From contig NZ_LR735018.1 of the NCBI RefSeq assembly GCF_900009265.2, positions 175,218 to 239,217 on the forward strand: a stretch of 64,000 nt of DNA, written 5' to 3'. Position numbers and translations under genes: made by a program. Source of the DNA: Planktothrix paucivesiculata PCC 9631 (GTDB taxonomy: Bacteria > Cyanobacteriota > Cyanobacteriia > Cyanobacteriales > Microcoleaceae). The notes beneath the pieces were generated by a model. It worked only from the letters and a program-made list of their open reading frames with translations. It was not told the origin of the DNA and ran no database searches. Numbering within the stretch: the first letter of the stretch is position 1; every line of letters begins with the position of its first letter. Shown here piece by piece: positions 19,770 through 28,729 of the stretch.

Positions 19770-19994
19770 ATGTCTACTTCTACTCATTCTCAACCGAATG
19801 GAGATCTCAATACTGACCCTTATACCAATCCCCATCCTGAACCTGTAATAGATCCGAATCTTGATCCCTATACAACTCCTGAATCTGATTCCGATGTTAG
19901 TGCAGACCCTAATTTAGAACCCTATACTAATCTTCATCCTGAACCTGTAATAGATCCGAATCTTGATCCCTATACAAATCCTGAATCTGAATAG
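19770..19994 (+). CDS. Short acidic repeat protein, unknown
   Basis: A 74-residue frame made of two imperfect 34-residue repeats built from DPYTNPHPEPVIDPNLDPYT. It is very rich in Asp, Pro, Asn and Thr and has no hydrophobic core, so it should be disordered. The DNA repeat is 43 bp identical (19833-19875 and 19935-19977), offset by 102 bp. Because the spacing is a multiple of three, the frame survives. AT-rich sequence just upstream could supply a promoter. It is uncertain whether the gene is functional or a repeat expansion. I see no known family. Confidence 0.5.
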   Translation: MSTSTHSQPNGDLNTDPYTNPHPEPVIDPNLDPYTTPESDSDVSADPNLEPYTNLHPEPVIDPNLDPYTNPESE

Positions 19995-20074
19995 GAATTT
20001 TTTGTTGTGATCCAGTTGATCTGATTCAGACTGCGCTCAATCAACTGAACCTAGATTTTTTTATAGGTATGATT

Positions 20075-20650
20075 CTAACTCAAATTTTCAAGACTTTCAA
20101 CAGCTTCTAAAACTTTTAAATAGTAAGCAATATTTCCTGTTTTTTTAAATAAACTAGCTACTTTCTGCAAATCAGCAATAGCTTCTTGGATATTTCCTAG
20201 ATCTCGATGGGTTAATACTCGATTATAGTAGGCTTCAGCATTGTTTTCGTCATAATTTATTGCTTGATTATAACTAGATAAGGCTAACAAATTCTTCCCT
20301 GATTTTCTTAAAATATTGCCTCGGTTATAATAAGCTGTAGAATTCTTAGGGTCGATTTCAATGGCTTTATCACAATCTTGAATTGCTTTTTCAAGATTCC
20401 CTAACTTCAAATAACAAACTCCTCGACTAATATAAGTTGCCGAACTATTTGGTTTAATCATTAAAACCAGACTAAAATTTTCAATAGCTCCTTTATACTC
20501 TCCCTTTTGTGCTTTTTTCAAACCTTGATCATGAATCTCTTTGATATTATTTTTATCTAATGTTTGCATTTTTTTCTTTAAAATCAGATATTCTTCGGGA
20601 GTTAATGTTTCAATAATTTGTAAGAGCGCATCAATGAGTTTATTGTTCAT
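20075..20650 (-). CDS. Tetratricopeptide-repeat protein
   Basis: A 191-residue soluble protein. After about 35 helical residues come four TPR units: GLKKAQKGEYKGAIENFSLV, YISRGVCYLKLGNLEKAIQD, AYYNRGNILRKSGKNLLALS and AYYNRVLTHRDLGNIQEAIA. Each has the usual W/Y-L-G-Y-A-P pattern. No signal peptide. It should act as a protein-interaction scaffold; the partner is unknown. It lies between dxr (149 bp away, same strand) and the acidic repeat gene. Start ATG at 20650. Confidence 0.85.
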   Translation of the reverse strand: MNNKLIDALLQIIETLTPEEYLILKKKMQTLDKNNIKEIHDQGLKKAQKGEYKGAIENFSLVLMIKPNSSATYISRGVCYLKLGNLEKAIQDCDKAIEIDPKNSTAYYNRGNILRKSGKNLLALSSYNQAINYDENNAEAYYNRVLTHRDLGNIQEAIADLQKVASLFKKTGNIAYYLKVLEAVESLENLS

Positions 20651-20799
20651 AATATTGAGAATATAAAAATGAGTTGAATCCCAAAAAATACCTAGATCAT
20701 TTGTAGGGGCAAGGCGTGCCTCAACCCTACAGTTTTTGTGATCTCAGGAAATTGATAAAAGCGATTCAAATTTTAGCGGGTTAGCCCTTTTATTAAAAC

Positions 20800-21984
20800 T
20801 TAAACCGCTATTTTTTGATGAAGTTTTTCAGAAGCTGCAATTACTTCTTGTCTTGACCAACGATCTGCTTCTATAATATCTTCTAAAGTTGGATCTTGAC
20901 GATTATCAATGCGATGGCGATCGCAAGTTAATTCAATCACACGAGGAATATCTAAAAACTCAATTTTTTCTTCTAAAAATAAAGCAACTGCCTGTTCATT
21001 TGCCGCATTTAAAACCGCAGGCATCGAACCCCCAGCCCGTCCTGCTGCATAGGCTAAAGACATACAAGGATATTTTTGATCATCCGGTGCTTTAAAGGTT
21101 AAATTCCCGGCTTTAACCAGATCCAAACGTTCCCAATTCGTATAAATTCTTTCCGGCCAAGACATGGCATATAAAATCGGCAAACGCATATCCGGCCAAC
21201 CCAATTGGGCTAAAACCGAGGTATCTTGTAACTCAATTAAGGAGTGAATAATACTCTGGGGATGAATCACAATTTCTATATCATCATAATCTAATCCAAA
21301 CAAGAAATGCGCTTCAATTACTTCTAAACCTTTATTCATCATCGTGGCTGAATCAACGGTAATTTTTTTGCCCATTGACCAGTTAGGATGGGTAATCGCA
21401 TCGGCGACGGTGACTTCTTTTAATTTTTCGACGGGCCAATCTCTAAAAGCACCCCCAGAAGCTGTTAATATAATTCGTCTTAATCCCGCTTGGGGAACTC
21501 CTTGTAAACATTGAAAAATGGCTGAATGTTCCGAGTCCGCAGGTAATAATTTTACCCCATGTTTTTTGATTAAAGGATTGACAACTGGCCCCCCGGCAAT
21601 TAAAGTTTCTTTATTAGCCAGGGCGATATCTTTTCCGGCTTCAATCGCGGCAATGGTGGGCAATAAACCCGCACAACCGACGATTCCCGTCACGACGGCT
21701 TCCGAGTCCCCATAACGGGCAACTTCAATTATTCCTTCATCCCCTGCCACTAAAATGGGTTGGGGGTTAATATCAGTAATCAGGGCTTTTAATTCGGGTA
21801 ACTGGTCAGGATTGGAAATGGCGACGATACTGGGGCGAAAGGCTCTAATTTGTTGGGCTAATAGGGTAATATTCCGTCCGGCAGCAAGTCCCACAATCCG
21901 AAACTGTTCGGGATATTCGGCTACAATCTCTAAGGTTTGAGTCCCGATGGAACCTGTGGAACCCAGAAGTGTAATTGCTTTCAT
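20800..21984 (-). CDS. dxr: 1-deoxy-D-xylulose 5-phosphate reductoisomerase
   Basis: A 394-residue enzyme of the methylerythritol phosphate isoprenoid pathway that converts DXP to MEP with NADPH. The N-terminal Rossmann motif is [13 protein letters not shown]. The divalent-metal and substrate residues are in [35 protein letters not shown] and [16 protein letters not shown]. Length matches the family and the C-terminal helical domain is complete. Products feed carotenoids, the phytol chain and quinones. It stands alone, divergent from the DUF2079 gene. Start ATG at 21984. Confidence 0.97.
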   Translation of the reverse strand: MKAITLLGSTGSIGTQTLEIVAEYPEQFRIVGLAAGRNITLLAQQIRAFRPSIVAISNPDQLPELKALITDINPQPILVAGDEGIIEVARYGDSEAVVTGIVGCAGLLPTIAAIEAGKDIALANKETLIAGGPVVNPLIKKHGVKLLPADSEHSAIFQCLQGVPQAGLRRIILTASGGAFRDWPVEKLKEVTVADAITHPNWSMGKKITVDSATMMNKGLEVIEAHFLFGLDYDDIEIVIHPQSIIHSLIELQDTSVLAQLGWPDMRLPILYAMSWPERIYTNWERLDLVKAGNLTFKAPDDQKYPCMSLAYAAGRAGGSMPAVLNAANEQAVALFLEEKIEFLDIPRVIELTCDRHRIDNRQDPTLEDIIEADRWSRQEVIAASEKLHQKIAV

Positions 21985-22166
21985 CTTTTCTTAACAAGTA
22001 TTTGATATAACCATAGTACGATGGTTGTTCCCCATTGCCCAATTCCACCCGGAATCGAGTTGGGGATATCATCTAAGGATTAAAAAATTGAGGTGTAATC
22101 AAAGATTCTATTGTTCAGAAGATTCACTCTCAGGTAGACTGAATTTCGTTGTGATTAATCAATAAA

Positions 22167-23675
22167 ATGCAAACCCACCCAGACCATCCTGAACCTTCAA
22201 CGGCGATAGAGACTAACGGCCTATTTTCCCTTTCTATCTGGAAAGTTATGGGAATTGGCACAATTATTTTATTTTTATATAGCAGTTTACGTCACTTTTT
22301 ATTTCAGTCTACTGCCTATGATCTAGGAATTTATGATCAAATAATATACTTAATTAGTATAGGAAGTCAACCTATTTCTTCTTTTTTAGGGTTTCATTTT
22401 TTTGGCGATCATGGCGCGATCGCAATTTATCCTTTAGCGTTATTATACAAAATTTATCCCAGTGTTTATTGGTTATTTTTAGTTCAAGCCATTTGTTTGG
22501 GAGTTGGGACAGGATTAACCTGGAAATTAGCTCAATTAGCTGGATTAAATCAACGATTAAGTTTAGCAGTTGCGATCGCCTATTTGCTCTATCCTGAAAT
22601 TTTTAATATTAATTTATTTGATTTTCACCCGGATGTTTTAGCTGTGCCCGCAATTTTTGGAGCAATTTTAGCTGCAAAACAGAAAAAAATCATCTGGTTT
22701 ATTCTAGCTGTGATTTGGATATTAGCCTGTAAAGCTGTTTTTGCCTTAACGGTAATTGCTATAGGATTTTGGTTGATCTTTTTTGAACAACGGCGTTTCT
22801 ATGGGATGATTGCCATGGCTTTAGGCATCGCTTGGTTTTTAATTGTTACTCAGATTATGATTCCTTTTTATAGTGGTCAAGAAGCCGCTGGGGTGTCTCG
22901 ATATGCCTATTTAGGAAGTTCGGTTTTAGAGGTAATTTTTAATACTTTTACTAAACCGCAGTTAATTTTAGGAAGATTATTTTCTCTGGATACCTTTATT
23001 TATTTATTAGAATTTAGTGTAGCCGTGATTTGGTGGTTAAATCCTAAAAAGTTTATTTTATTAGTTCCCGCTACTCCAACTTTATTACTCAATATTTTAT
23101 CCGTTGACCCCATGCAACGGAGTTTAATCTATCAATATTCTCTCCCCGCTTTACCGTTTTTATTATTAGTCATGATTCAAACTTTAGCGGAAGAAAAACC
23201 AGGACTCGCCAATGGGTTATGGAGTTTATGGAATCAATTTCAGACCCCCCCTAACCCGGGGGCTTCTTCTCATCTATTCACAATTCCCCATCAAAAACTA
23301 CCGAAATGGATTATTCTTTGGTCAGCTTTAGTGTTTTTATTATGGGCAGATCATACCCAGGTTTTAGGTTATTTTACTCGGATTAGTAATTGGCCAGCAG
23401 TCGGAAATGCTGTCAGCCAAGTTGAAACATCAGGAGGAGTATTAACTGATAACCGACTCGCCCCCCATTTAACCCATCGTCAAACTATTAAATTGCTCAA
23501 TCAAGTGTCACCAGATTTTGATTTAAAAGAATTTGATTATGTGATTTTAAATTTGCGCCATCCTTGGCCAGATACCAAAGATTTAGGCGAAAAATATGCC
23601 ACTCAATTAAAAGCAAAACCTAACTTTAAATTAACCTATGAACAGGATGATGTGTTAGTGTTTAAACGGAATTAA
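22167..23675 (+). CDS. DUF2079-type polytopic membrane protein
   Basis: A 502-residue integral membrane protein with roughly ten hydrophobic helices. The pattern YDLGIYDQIIYLISIGSQP, then FGDHGAIAIYPLALLYKIYP and LFDFHPDVLAVPAIFGAIL, is typical of the DUF2079 group, which is distantly related to GT-C glycosyltransferases or lipid-linked sugar transferases. Acidic residues in the first loop (TAYDLGIYDQ) are in the position expected for a GT-C catalytic Asp. Substrate unknown. The last four bases overlap the end of the convergent kinase gene. Start ATG at 22167. Confidence 0.8.
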   Translation: MQTHPDHPEPSTAIETNGLFSLSIWKVMGIGTIILFLYSSLRHFLFQSTAYDLGIYDQIIYLISIGSQPISSFLGFHFFGDHGAIAIYPLALLYKIYPSVYWLFLVQAICLGVGTGLTWKLAQLAGLNQRLSLAVAIAYLLYPEIFNINLFDFHPDVLAVPAIFGAILAAKQKKIIWFILAVIWILACKAVFALTVIAIGFWLIFFEQRRFYGMIAMALGIAWFLIVTQIMIPFYSGQEAAGVSRYAYLGSSVLEVIFNTFTKPQLILGRLFSLDTFIYLLEFSVAVIWWLNPKKFILLVPATPTLLLNILSVDPMQRSLIYQYSLPALPFLLLVMIQTLAEEKPGLANGLWSLWNQFQTPPNPGASSHLFTIPHQKLPKWIILWSALVFLLWADHTQVLGYFTRISNWPAVGNAVSQVETSGGVLTDNRLAPHLTHRQTIKLLNQVSPDFDLKEFDYVILNLRHPWPDTKDLGEKYATQLKAKPNFKLTYEQDDVLVFKRN

Positions 23676-25705
23676 CAGGGAATTTCAATGATAAATTCTG
23701 TCCCCTGGTCTTTTTTGCTAGTAAATTCTAGTTTTCCACCGTGGGCTTTAACAATGACTTGATAACAAATAGCCAGCCCCATGCCTGTCCCTTGACCGAC
23801 GGGTTTTGTCGTAAAAAATGGATCGAAAACTCGGGATTGAATTTCATCGGGAATTCCTAATCCATTGTCCTGAATTTTAATTCGGATGCAATCTGGACTG
23901 TGATCTTCTGTAGTTAGGGTCACTTGTCCACCTTCGGCAGAATATTTAACCGCATCAATCGCATTATTTAAAATTTGGAAAAACACTTGATTAATTTGGC
24001 TGGGAAAACAATTAACTTTAGGAATTTGTTGATAATTTTTATTGATTTTAATTTGATCCATTCGATGGTCTAATAATCTTAAACTACTTTCTAAACCTTC
24101 GGTTAAATCAACGGATTTCCACTCAGATTCGTTTAAATGGGAGAAATCTTTTAAGCTGTCCACAATCGAACGAATTCGCACACTTCCCTGTTCCATGGAA
24201 TCAATTAACTGGGGAAAGTCCTCTTGAATAAAATCGAGTTCTATTTCCTCACCGATTTGATTTAAAAAATCTCCGACTTCTGGACTAAACTCTCGACATT
24301 TATTCACAATTTCGAGCAAGTTTTGAACGTAGTTTCTGGCGTGGGAAATGTTAGCATAGATAAAGTTATTGGGGTTATTAATTTCATGGGCAATTCCAGC
24401 CACCATTTGACCCAAACTTGATAGTTTTTCACTTTGAATTAATTGAATTTGGGTGGTTTTTAATTCTTCTAAGGTGGTTTGTAACTGTTGGGTTTGGAGT
24501 TGATATTGGCAAGCGGTTTCTTGAACTTGGGTATAAAGTTGGGCTTGTTTGATGGCGATCGCCAATTGATCAGCCAGTTGTTTTAAGCCATCAATTTCCC
24601 AATTTTTCCAAGTCCGAGGATTACTACATTCATGGGCAATGAGTAATCCCCAAAGTTGACCCTCCATCTCCGGTTGTTGATCTTCTAATTCGGCACCCAT
24701 GAGAATTGGGACAACTAAATTAGCTCGGACTTGTAACATATCTAAAAAATTCAGATGACAGGGATCTAAATCGGATTTATGGATATCATTGACGGCCCGG
24801 ACTCGTCCATTTTTGTAGAGTTGTCCATGTTGTTCAGGAAAGCAATTATCGGTAATTTTATCCCCAAAAATTGAAGGCCAAGGGACGCGATAATTCTCAA
24901 CTTTAATTTCTCCTTCCCAGCCCTTAATAAATTGATAAATGACTACTCGATCTGTATTGAGAACTTGCCGCACTCCTTGGACGGCGGTATTTAAAATCGC
25001 ATTCAGATCTAAACTACTTCTAATTTGGTTAATCACTAATCTTAATAATGCTTCTTGTTCCCCTTTAGCACGGGTTTCTTGATAGAGTTGGGCGTGATGA
25101 ATGGCGACCGCTAAGGGGGAAGCAATACCGTCTAAAAGTTGAATTTCCCAATCTTCCCATTCCCGTTCCTGGTTGCATTGATGCAGCCCAATAATCCCTT
25201 TGACTTCCCCTTGATAGCGCAGCGCCACCGCTAACATGGATTGGATTTCTAATTGATCAATTAAGGCTTTAGTCGTCTCATCAAAACCAGGAATTTCTTT
25301 AAATTTTGTTATGGCTAAAGGTTGAGATTGAGACAATAAAGCTTGTAAATGGGGGTTGTCATCGACATTGAGCTTAATCCCCAATTGACTTAAATATTCA
25401 CCTTGATTATATTCGTTTTTAGTCGTAAATTCATTATCAGAATGGGATTCTTTAACTAAAATACTAACTCGATTACAGTTAATAATTCGCCCTAAATGTT
25501 GACAAGCAGAACCCAAAACTTGATCTAAATCTAAGGTACTAATAATCTCTTTGTTAATCTGGTTAACCAGATTATAAAACTGCATCTGATGTTCCTCTGT
25601 ATTTCCTGGAGATGTGAGAACTGATGATAATTTTTCAGAATGACTAAAAATAGAATTTTCAGGCAATGAACAGGATGGAGAATGTAAATCAAGCATAGAC
25701 ATCAT
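23672..25705 (-). CDS. GAF-GAF histidine kinase with cyanobacteriochrome-type GAF
   Basis: A 677-residue kinase. GAF1 spans about residues 55-205 and has no chromophore-type Cys. GAF2 (about 225-395) carries the cyanobacteriochrome signatures: DNCF with Cys288 (DXCF motif) and CH at Cys316-His317 within SDLDPCHLNFLDMLQVRAN. A coiled-coil linker leads to the H box (MVAGIAHEINNPNNFIYANI), then an HATPase with N, G1 and G2 boxes (LNNAIDAV, DNGLGIP, GTGMGLAI). No membrane helix, so it is cytosolic. If it binds phycoviolobilin or phycocyanobilin it would be a light-regulated kinase. That chromophore binding is an inference from the Cys pair. No cognate regulator is adjacent. Confidence 0.85.
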   Translation of the reverse strand: MMSMLDLHSPSCSLPENSIFSHSEKLSSVLTSPGNTEEHQMQFYNLVNQINKEIISTLDLDQVLGSACQHLGRIINCNRVSILVKESHSDNEFTTKNEYNQGEYLSQLGIKLNVDDNPHLQALLSQSQPLAITKFKEIPGFDETTKALIDQLEIQSMLAVALRYQGEVKGIIGLHQCNQEREWEDWEIQLLDGIASPLAVAIHHAQLYQETRAKGEQEALLRLVINQIRSSLDLNAILNTAVQGVRQVLNTDRVVIYQFIKGWEGEIKVENYRVPWPSIFGDKITDNCFPEQHGQLYKNGRVRAVNDIHKSDLDPCHLNFLDMLQVRANLVVPILMGAELEDQQPEMEGQLWGLLIAHECSNPRTWKNWEIDGLKQLADQLAIAIKQAQLYTQVQETACQYQLQTQQLQTTLEELKTTQIQLIQSEKLSSLGQMVAGIAHEINNPNNFIYANISHARNYVQNLLEIVNKCREFSPEVGDFLNQIGEEIELDFIQEDFPQLIDSMEQGSVRIRSIVDSLKDFSHLNESEWKSVDLTEGLESSLRLLDHRMDQIKINKNYQQIPKVNCFPSQINQVFFQILNNAIDAVKYSAEGGQVTLTTEDHSPDCIRIKIQDNGLGIPDEIQSRVFDPFFTTKPVGQGTGMGLAICYQVIVKAHGGKLEFTSKKDQGTEFIIEIPC

Positions 25706-25930
25706 AATGTCCCCAATAATAATTGAATAAAATCCGATAACTTTCTAGTCAGTGCGGCACTTTAAAAATTAGATGTTTCCTAGCTTGAGATGAAAAAAAT
25801 CCGGGGTTAAGGGGGGTGAGATCAGGATCTTTGTGACAATGGAGTTTGCAGATGCACGGTCAACCCTTAAACGTTCTGTAAAGATATTTTACAATATTGT
25901 TACATGAATTGAAGGTATTCCTAAAGATAG

Positions 25931-26677
25931 ATGTGTAAATACCCTGAATTTCACTCATTCGCGAGTCGTCCCTGGTTAGGGTTGATGCTGGGAAATTCTC
26001 GACGCCATTGGGCCAAGTTATTAGGTCAAACCCTATTAGAGACTTGGGACGAGGACAATGCCGAGCCGCCCCAGGCTCCCCAACAGGATTTGCCCTTAAT
26101 TGTGGCTTCGGTAGTCGGTGAACCCAGGCAATACGGGGCCGGATTCTCCCAGGTACAGGTTTTGACCTTAGCCGATATTCCCCTCAAAGGAATTTATTCC
26201 ACCCTGGGGATTGATCGGGCCCTAGGGGTCTTAGGAGGGGGAACCCACTATGGATGGCCCATTTTAGTGATTGATGCGGGAACGGCCCTCACCTTCACCG
26301 CCGCCGATGCCCATCAACAGTTAGTCGGAGGTGCTATCCTGCCCGGTTTAGGGCTACAACGGTCTTCCCTGACGCTGAAAACCGCCGCATTGCCCAGGAT
26401 TGAGTTCCCTCCCCATCTACCGCCACGCTGGGCCACCGACACCCCAGAGGCAATTCAGAGTGGAATTATTTATACCCTGGTGGCGGGAATGCGGGATTTT
26501 ATCGAAGCCTGGCAAAAACAATATCCCCAGGGGGCGATGGTGATTACCGGAGGCGATCGCAATTTGTTACTTTCCTACTTTACCAAGCAGTTTCCGGATA
26601 AGAGTATCCATCCTGTGGCCGATCGTGATCTAATATTTCGGGGGATGGCGGCTCTGAAAAATGAACCTGATGGGTGA
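25931..26677 (+). CDS. coaX: Type III pantothenate kinase
   Basis: A 248-residue kinase of the CoaX family, the first step of coenzyme A synthesis. The phosphate loop is the variant GLMLGNSRRHWAKL found in cyanobacteria. The second ATP/pantothenate motif is VIDAGTALTFT and the GGAILPGLGLQ segment completes the ASKHA fold. The GGDRN motif lies near the C-terminus. Length is typical. Its last 98 bp overlap the 3' end of the convergent hydrolase gene. Start ATG at 25931; nothing upstream argues for a longer form. Confidence 0.92.
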   Translation: MCKYPEFHSFASRPWLGLMLGNSRRHWAKLLGQTLLETWDEDNAEPPQAPQQDLPLIVASVVGEPRQYGAGFSQVQVLTLADIPLKGIYSTLGIDRALGVLGGGTHYGWPILVIDAGTALTFTAADAHQQLVGGAILPGLGLQRSSLTLKTAALPRIEFPPHLPPRWATDTPEAIQSGIIYTLVAGMRDFIEAWQKQYPQGAMVITGGDRNLLLSYFTKQFPDKSIHPVADRDLIFRGMAALKNEPDG

Positions 26678-27479
26678 TAAATTCCCGAATATATTGGGCG
26701 ATAACTTCTGGCATTTGTAGAGGTAAATTCGGTTTTCCGCCCTCAATTTTATGATATTGAGCTATCGGTGCGATCTCCGAAAATATTTGACTCTGCTTTA
26801 AGGCAGTGGCCGTATCTTCATCTCCTTGTAAAACCAACGTGGGTAATTTCAACGACTCCAGAGGTTTATTCAATATTTCCTCTTGAATTTCTGCCCAGCG
26901 ACGACGGTATAATAGTTGACTGGCAACGGGCCATTCTAATAGGATTTGGCGATCGCTAAACCAAGCCCTAATTTTTTTTCCCTGTCCGAACAGAAACGCT
27001 AAGGGATAAATCAGTTTTAAAAACCCCGCCAAGGGGGAAAAGTTAGAGGCTAATTGCCGCTTCCATCCCCATTCCTTTTTATAATTGGGAAAAGTTATTC
27101 CCTCGGGGGCAATTACCACTAAACCTTTAACCACTTCGGGATATTTCAAGGCGTAACTGGTTGCTATCCAAGCTCCCAACCCATTACCGACTAAACATAA
27201 TTCTTTAATTTTGAGGGTTTGAATATATTCGGCTAAACACTCAACTTCTAAATTAATTGAAGGGTGAATTTTTGTAAATGATCGGGACTCTCCAGATCCC
27301 AAGGTATCCGGTGCAAAACAATGGTGATCCAGACTTAAATGCTGCATCAATGGAACCCACTGACTGCTATCAGTCCAAGACCCATGCAGAAAAATAATTG
27401 CCGGGCCGTCACCGACCTCCCGCCAGAAAATCTGCCCCTGGGACACTTGAATCCGAAAATGATGAAATAATTGATACAT
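26580..27479 (-). CDS. Alpha/beta-hydrolase-fold protein lacking the catalytic Ser and His
   Basis: A 299-residue protein with the alpha/beta-hydrolase frame: GDGPAIIFLHGSW (oxyanion loop) and PDTLGSGES, then the elbow region LVGNGLGAW. Here the nucleophile position of GxSxG is Gly (codon GGG). The acid Asp is probably in LVLQGDEDT, but the usual C-terminal His is replaced: the segment reads IEGGKPNLPLQ where GGH is expected. So Ser and His are both absent, arguing that it is not an esterase or haloalkane dehalogenase in the normal sense. The fold is otherwise intact, so it may be a binding protein. It converges on coaX with a 98-bp overlap. Confidence 0.8.
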   Translation of the reverse strand: MYQLFHHFRIQVSQGQIFWREVGDGPAIIFLHGSWTDSSQWVPLMQHLSLDHHCFAPDTLGSGESRSFTKIHPSINLEVECLAEYIQTLKIKELCLVGNGLGAWIATSYALKYPEVVKGLVVIAPEGITFPNYKKEWGWKRQLASNFSPLAGFLKLIYPLAFLFGQGKKIRAWFSDRQILLEWPVASQLLYRRRWAEIQEEILNKPLESLKLPTLVLQGDEDTATALKQSQIFSEIAPIAQYHKIEGGKPNLPLQMPEVIAQYIREFITHQVHFSEPPSPEILDHDRPQDGYSYPETAW

Positions 27480-27508
27480 CCTAAATTTTTAATATTGTGG
27501 ACAAAACC

Positions 27509-27976
27509 CTAAGCTAAGGTCGTTAAACCCTCTAAATAGTCCTGAAGATGTCGTTCACAGTCATGGCTAAAATCGGAGGGGAGGGATGTAACCCGAAAGG
27601 CTTTCACCTCCGTAATTTCCTGGATGTCCTGCACTTGAAAGTTACCTTGAACATCTGCTTCGACGACCACACAAATAGAATGAACTCGCGGATCTCGATC
27701 AGGGGCAGAATAGACCCCCACCAAACGGCGAATTTTAACCAATTCTAACCCAGTTTCCTCCGCTAGTTCTCGTTTAATTGTGGTGGGGATATCTTCACCC
27801 CAGTCTACCATTCCCCCAGGTAAAGCCCATTTACCATTATCTCGACGGCGCACCAGCACAATTTTGCCATCGGGTAAAATCGGAATAATACTGGTTCCGG
27901 GGATAGGATGACGAAAAATAATCCCTAATACGGTTTGTCCAAACTTCCAAACATATTTGGCAAAGGATACCACCAA
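27509..27976 (-). CDS. NUDIX hydrolase
   Basis: A 155-residue Nudix protein. The box G-x5-E-x7-REUxEExGU is complete as GGMVDWGEDIPTTIKRELAE followed by ETGLEL. The RRRDNGKWALPGG lead-in resembles ADP-ribose/NADH pyrophosphatases or MutT-type sanitising enzymes. The frame starts at a non-ATG codon: TTG at 27976 or GTG at 27973, with GAGGAG about 10 nt upstream and no suitable ATG nearby. The upstream 25 residues (FAKYVWKFGQTVLGIIFRHP) are hydrophobic and could give membrane association. Downstream, 29 bp away, is the hydrolase-fold gene on the same strand, so the two may form a short operon. Confidence 0.9.
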   Translation of the reverse strand: MVVSFAKYVWKFGQTVLGIIFRHPIPGTSIIPILPDGKIVLVRRRDNGKWALPGGMVDWGEDIPTTIKRELAEETGLELVKIRRLVGVYSAPDRDPRVHSICVVVEADVQGNFQVQDIQEITEVKAFRVTSLPSDFSHDCERHLQDYLEGLTTLA

Positions 27977-28071
27977 AGTGTTTTTTCTCCTCTAATTAAA
28001 AAAATAGACAGGTTTTGAGTTATTTCTACTCATTAGCCTATCTTGATGATCAGTAAAGAATCAGGAAAATC

Positions 28072-28542
28072 CTAGGTTTTCCCCAGGGTTTGTAGAATTT
28101 CTAGGCTATGGGTTTCCGGTTTAACTTTACGATAAATTGTTTCTATCCGACCCTCGCTATCAATCACAAAAGTATGGCGAAACACCCCGATAAATTCTTT
28201 CCCCATAAATTTTTTCAGTCCGTAACTCCCATATTGGGTTGCGACTTTTCCCCCTTCATCAACTAATAGGGGAAAGGGTAACTGATATTTATTAATAAAT
28301 TTGCGATGGGCCGCCGAATTATCCGTACTAATTCCCAGGACAATAGTATTTTTTTCTTGGTATTCTCCGTAATTATCCCGAAACCCACAGGCTTCTTTTG
28401 TACATCCCGGGGTATTATCCCGGGGGTAAAAATATAAAACTACCCTTTTCCCGCGAAAATCACTCAGACGGATAGGGTTTTCATCGCTATCAGGTAGAAC
28501 AAAGTCCGGTGCTAAATCACCGGGGTTCAGGGTGATATCCAT
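28072..28542 (-). CDS. bcp: Thioredoxin-dependent peroxiredoxin (PrxQ/BCP)
   Basis: A 156-residue peroxiredoxin of the BCP/PrxQ class. The peroxidatic Cys lies in the NTPGCTKEACGF motif and the second (resolving) Cys follows five residues later, the atypical 2-Cys arrangement of PrxQ. The N-terminal strand GDLAPDFVLPDSDENPI and the Arg-bearing VFRHTFVIDSEG motif are present. It reduces H2O2 and lipid hydroperoxides using thioredoxin, important under photo-oxidative stress. Start ATG at 28542. It shares orientation with the NUDIX gene 95 bp downstream. Confidence 0.95.
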   Translation of the reverse strand: MDITLNPGDLAPDFVLPDSDENPIRLSDFRGKRVVLYFYPRDNTPGCTKEACGFRDNYGEYQEKNTIVLGISTDNSAAHRKFINKYQLPFPLLVDEGGKVATQYGSYGLKKFMGKEFIGVFRHTFVIDSEGRIETIYRKVKPETHSLEILQTLGKT

Positions 28543-28598
28543 GTTTAAATGATTTTAATATGGGGTGATCGGGGTACAAAAACCTTTAAATAATGATA

Positions 28599-28614
28599 AA
28601 GCCCTAAAGGGCTT
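28599..28614 (-). terminator. Hairpin downstream of tRNA-Leu
   Basis: AAGCCC-TTTA-GGGCTT on the minus strand forms a six-pair hairpin 34 bp past the tRNA 3' end, followed by a T-rich run. It is a plausible intrinsic terminator for the tRNA transcript. Confidence 0.5.
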
Positions 28615-28647
28615 ACTACGAGAGTGAAGCTCTTTAAGGCTTTGAAG

Positions 28648-28729
28648 TGGGCGGGAAGAGACTTGAACTCTTATGACCGAAGCCGCCGCATTTTGAGTGC
28701 GGTGCGTCTACCAATTCCGCCACCCGCCC
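28648..28729 (-). tRNA. tRNA-Leu (anticodon CAA)
   Basis: An 82-nt tRNA. The 7-bp acceptor stem is GGGCGGG with CCCGCCC, discriminator A. The D arm carries GGTAGACGC. The anticodon stem CCGCA/TGCGG holds loop CTCAAAA, anticodon CAA, reading UUG. A long class II variable arm (CGGCTTCGG region) marks Leu. T arm AAGAG/CTCTT with loop TTCAAGT. The 3' CCA is not encoded. Its first 22 nt overlap the 3' end of the M48 peptidase frame. Confidence 0.95.
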
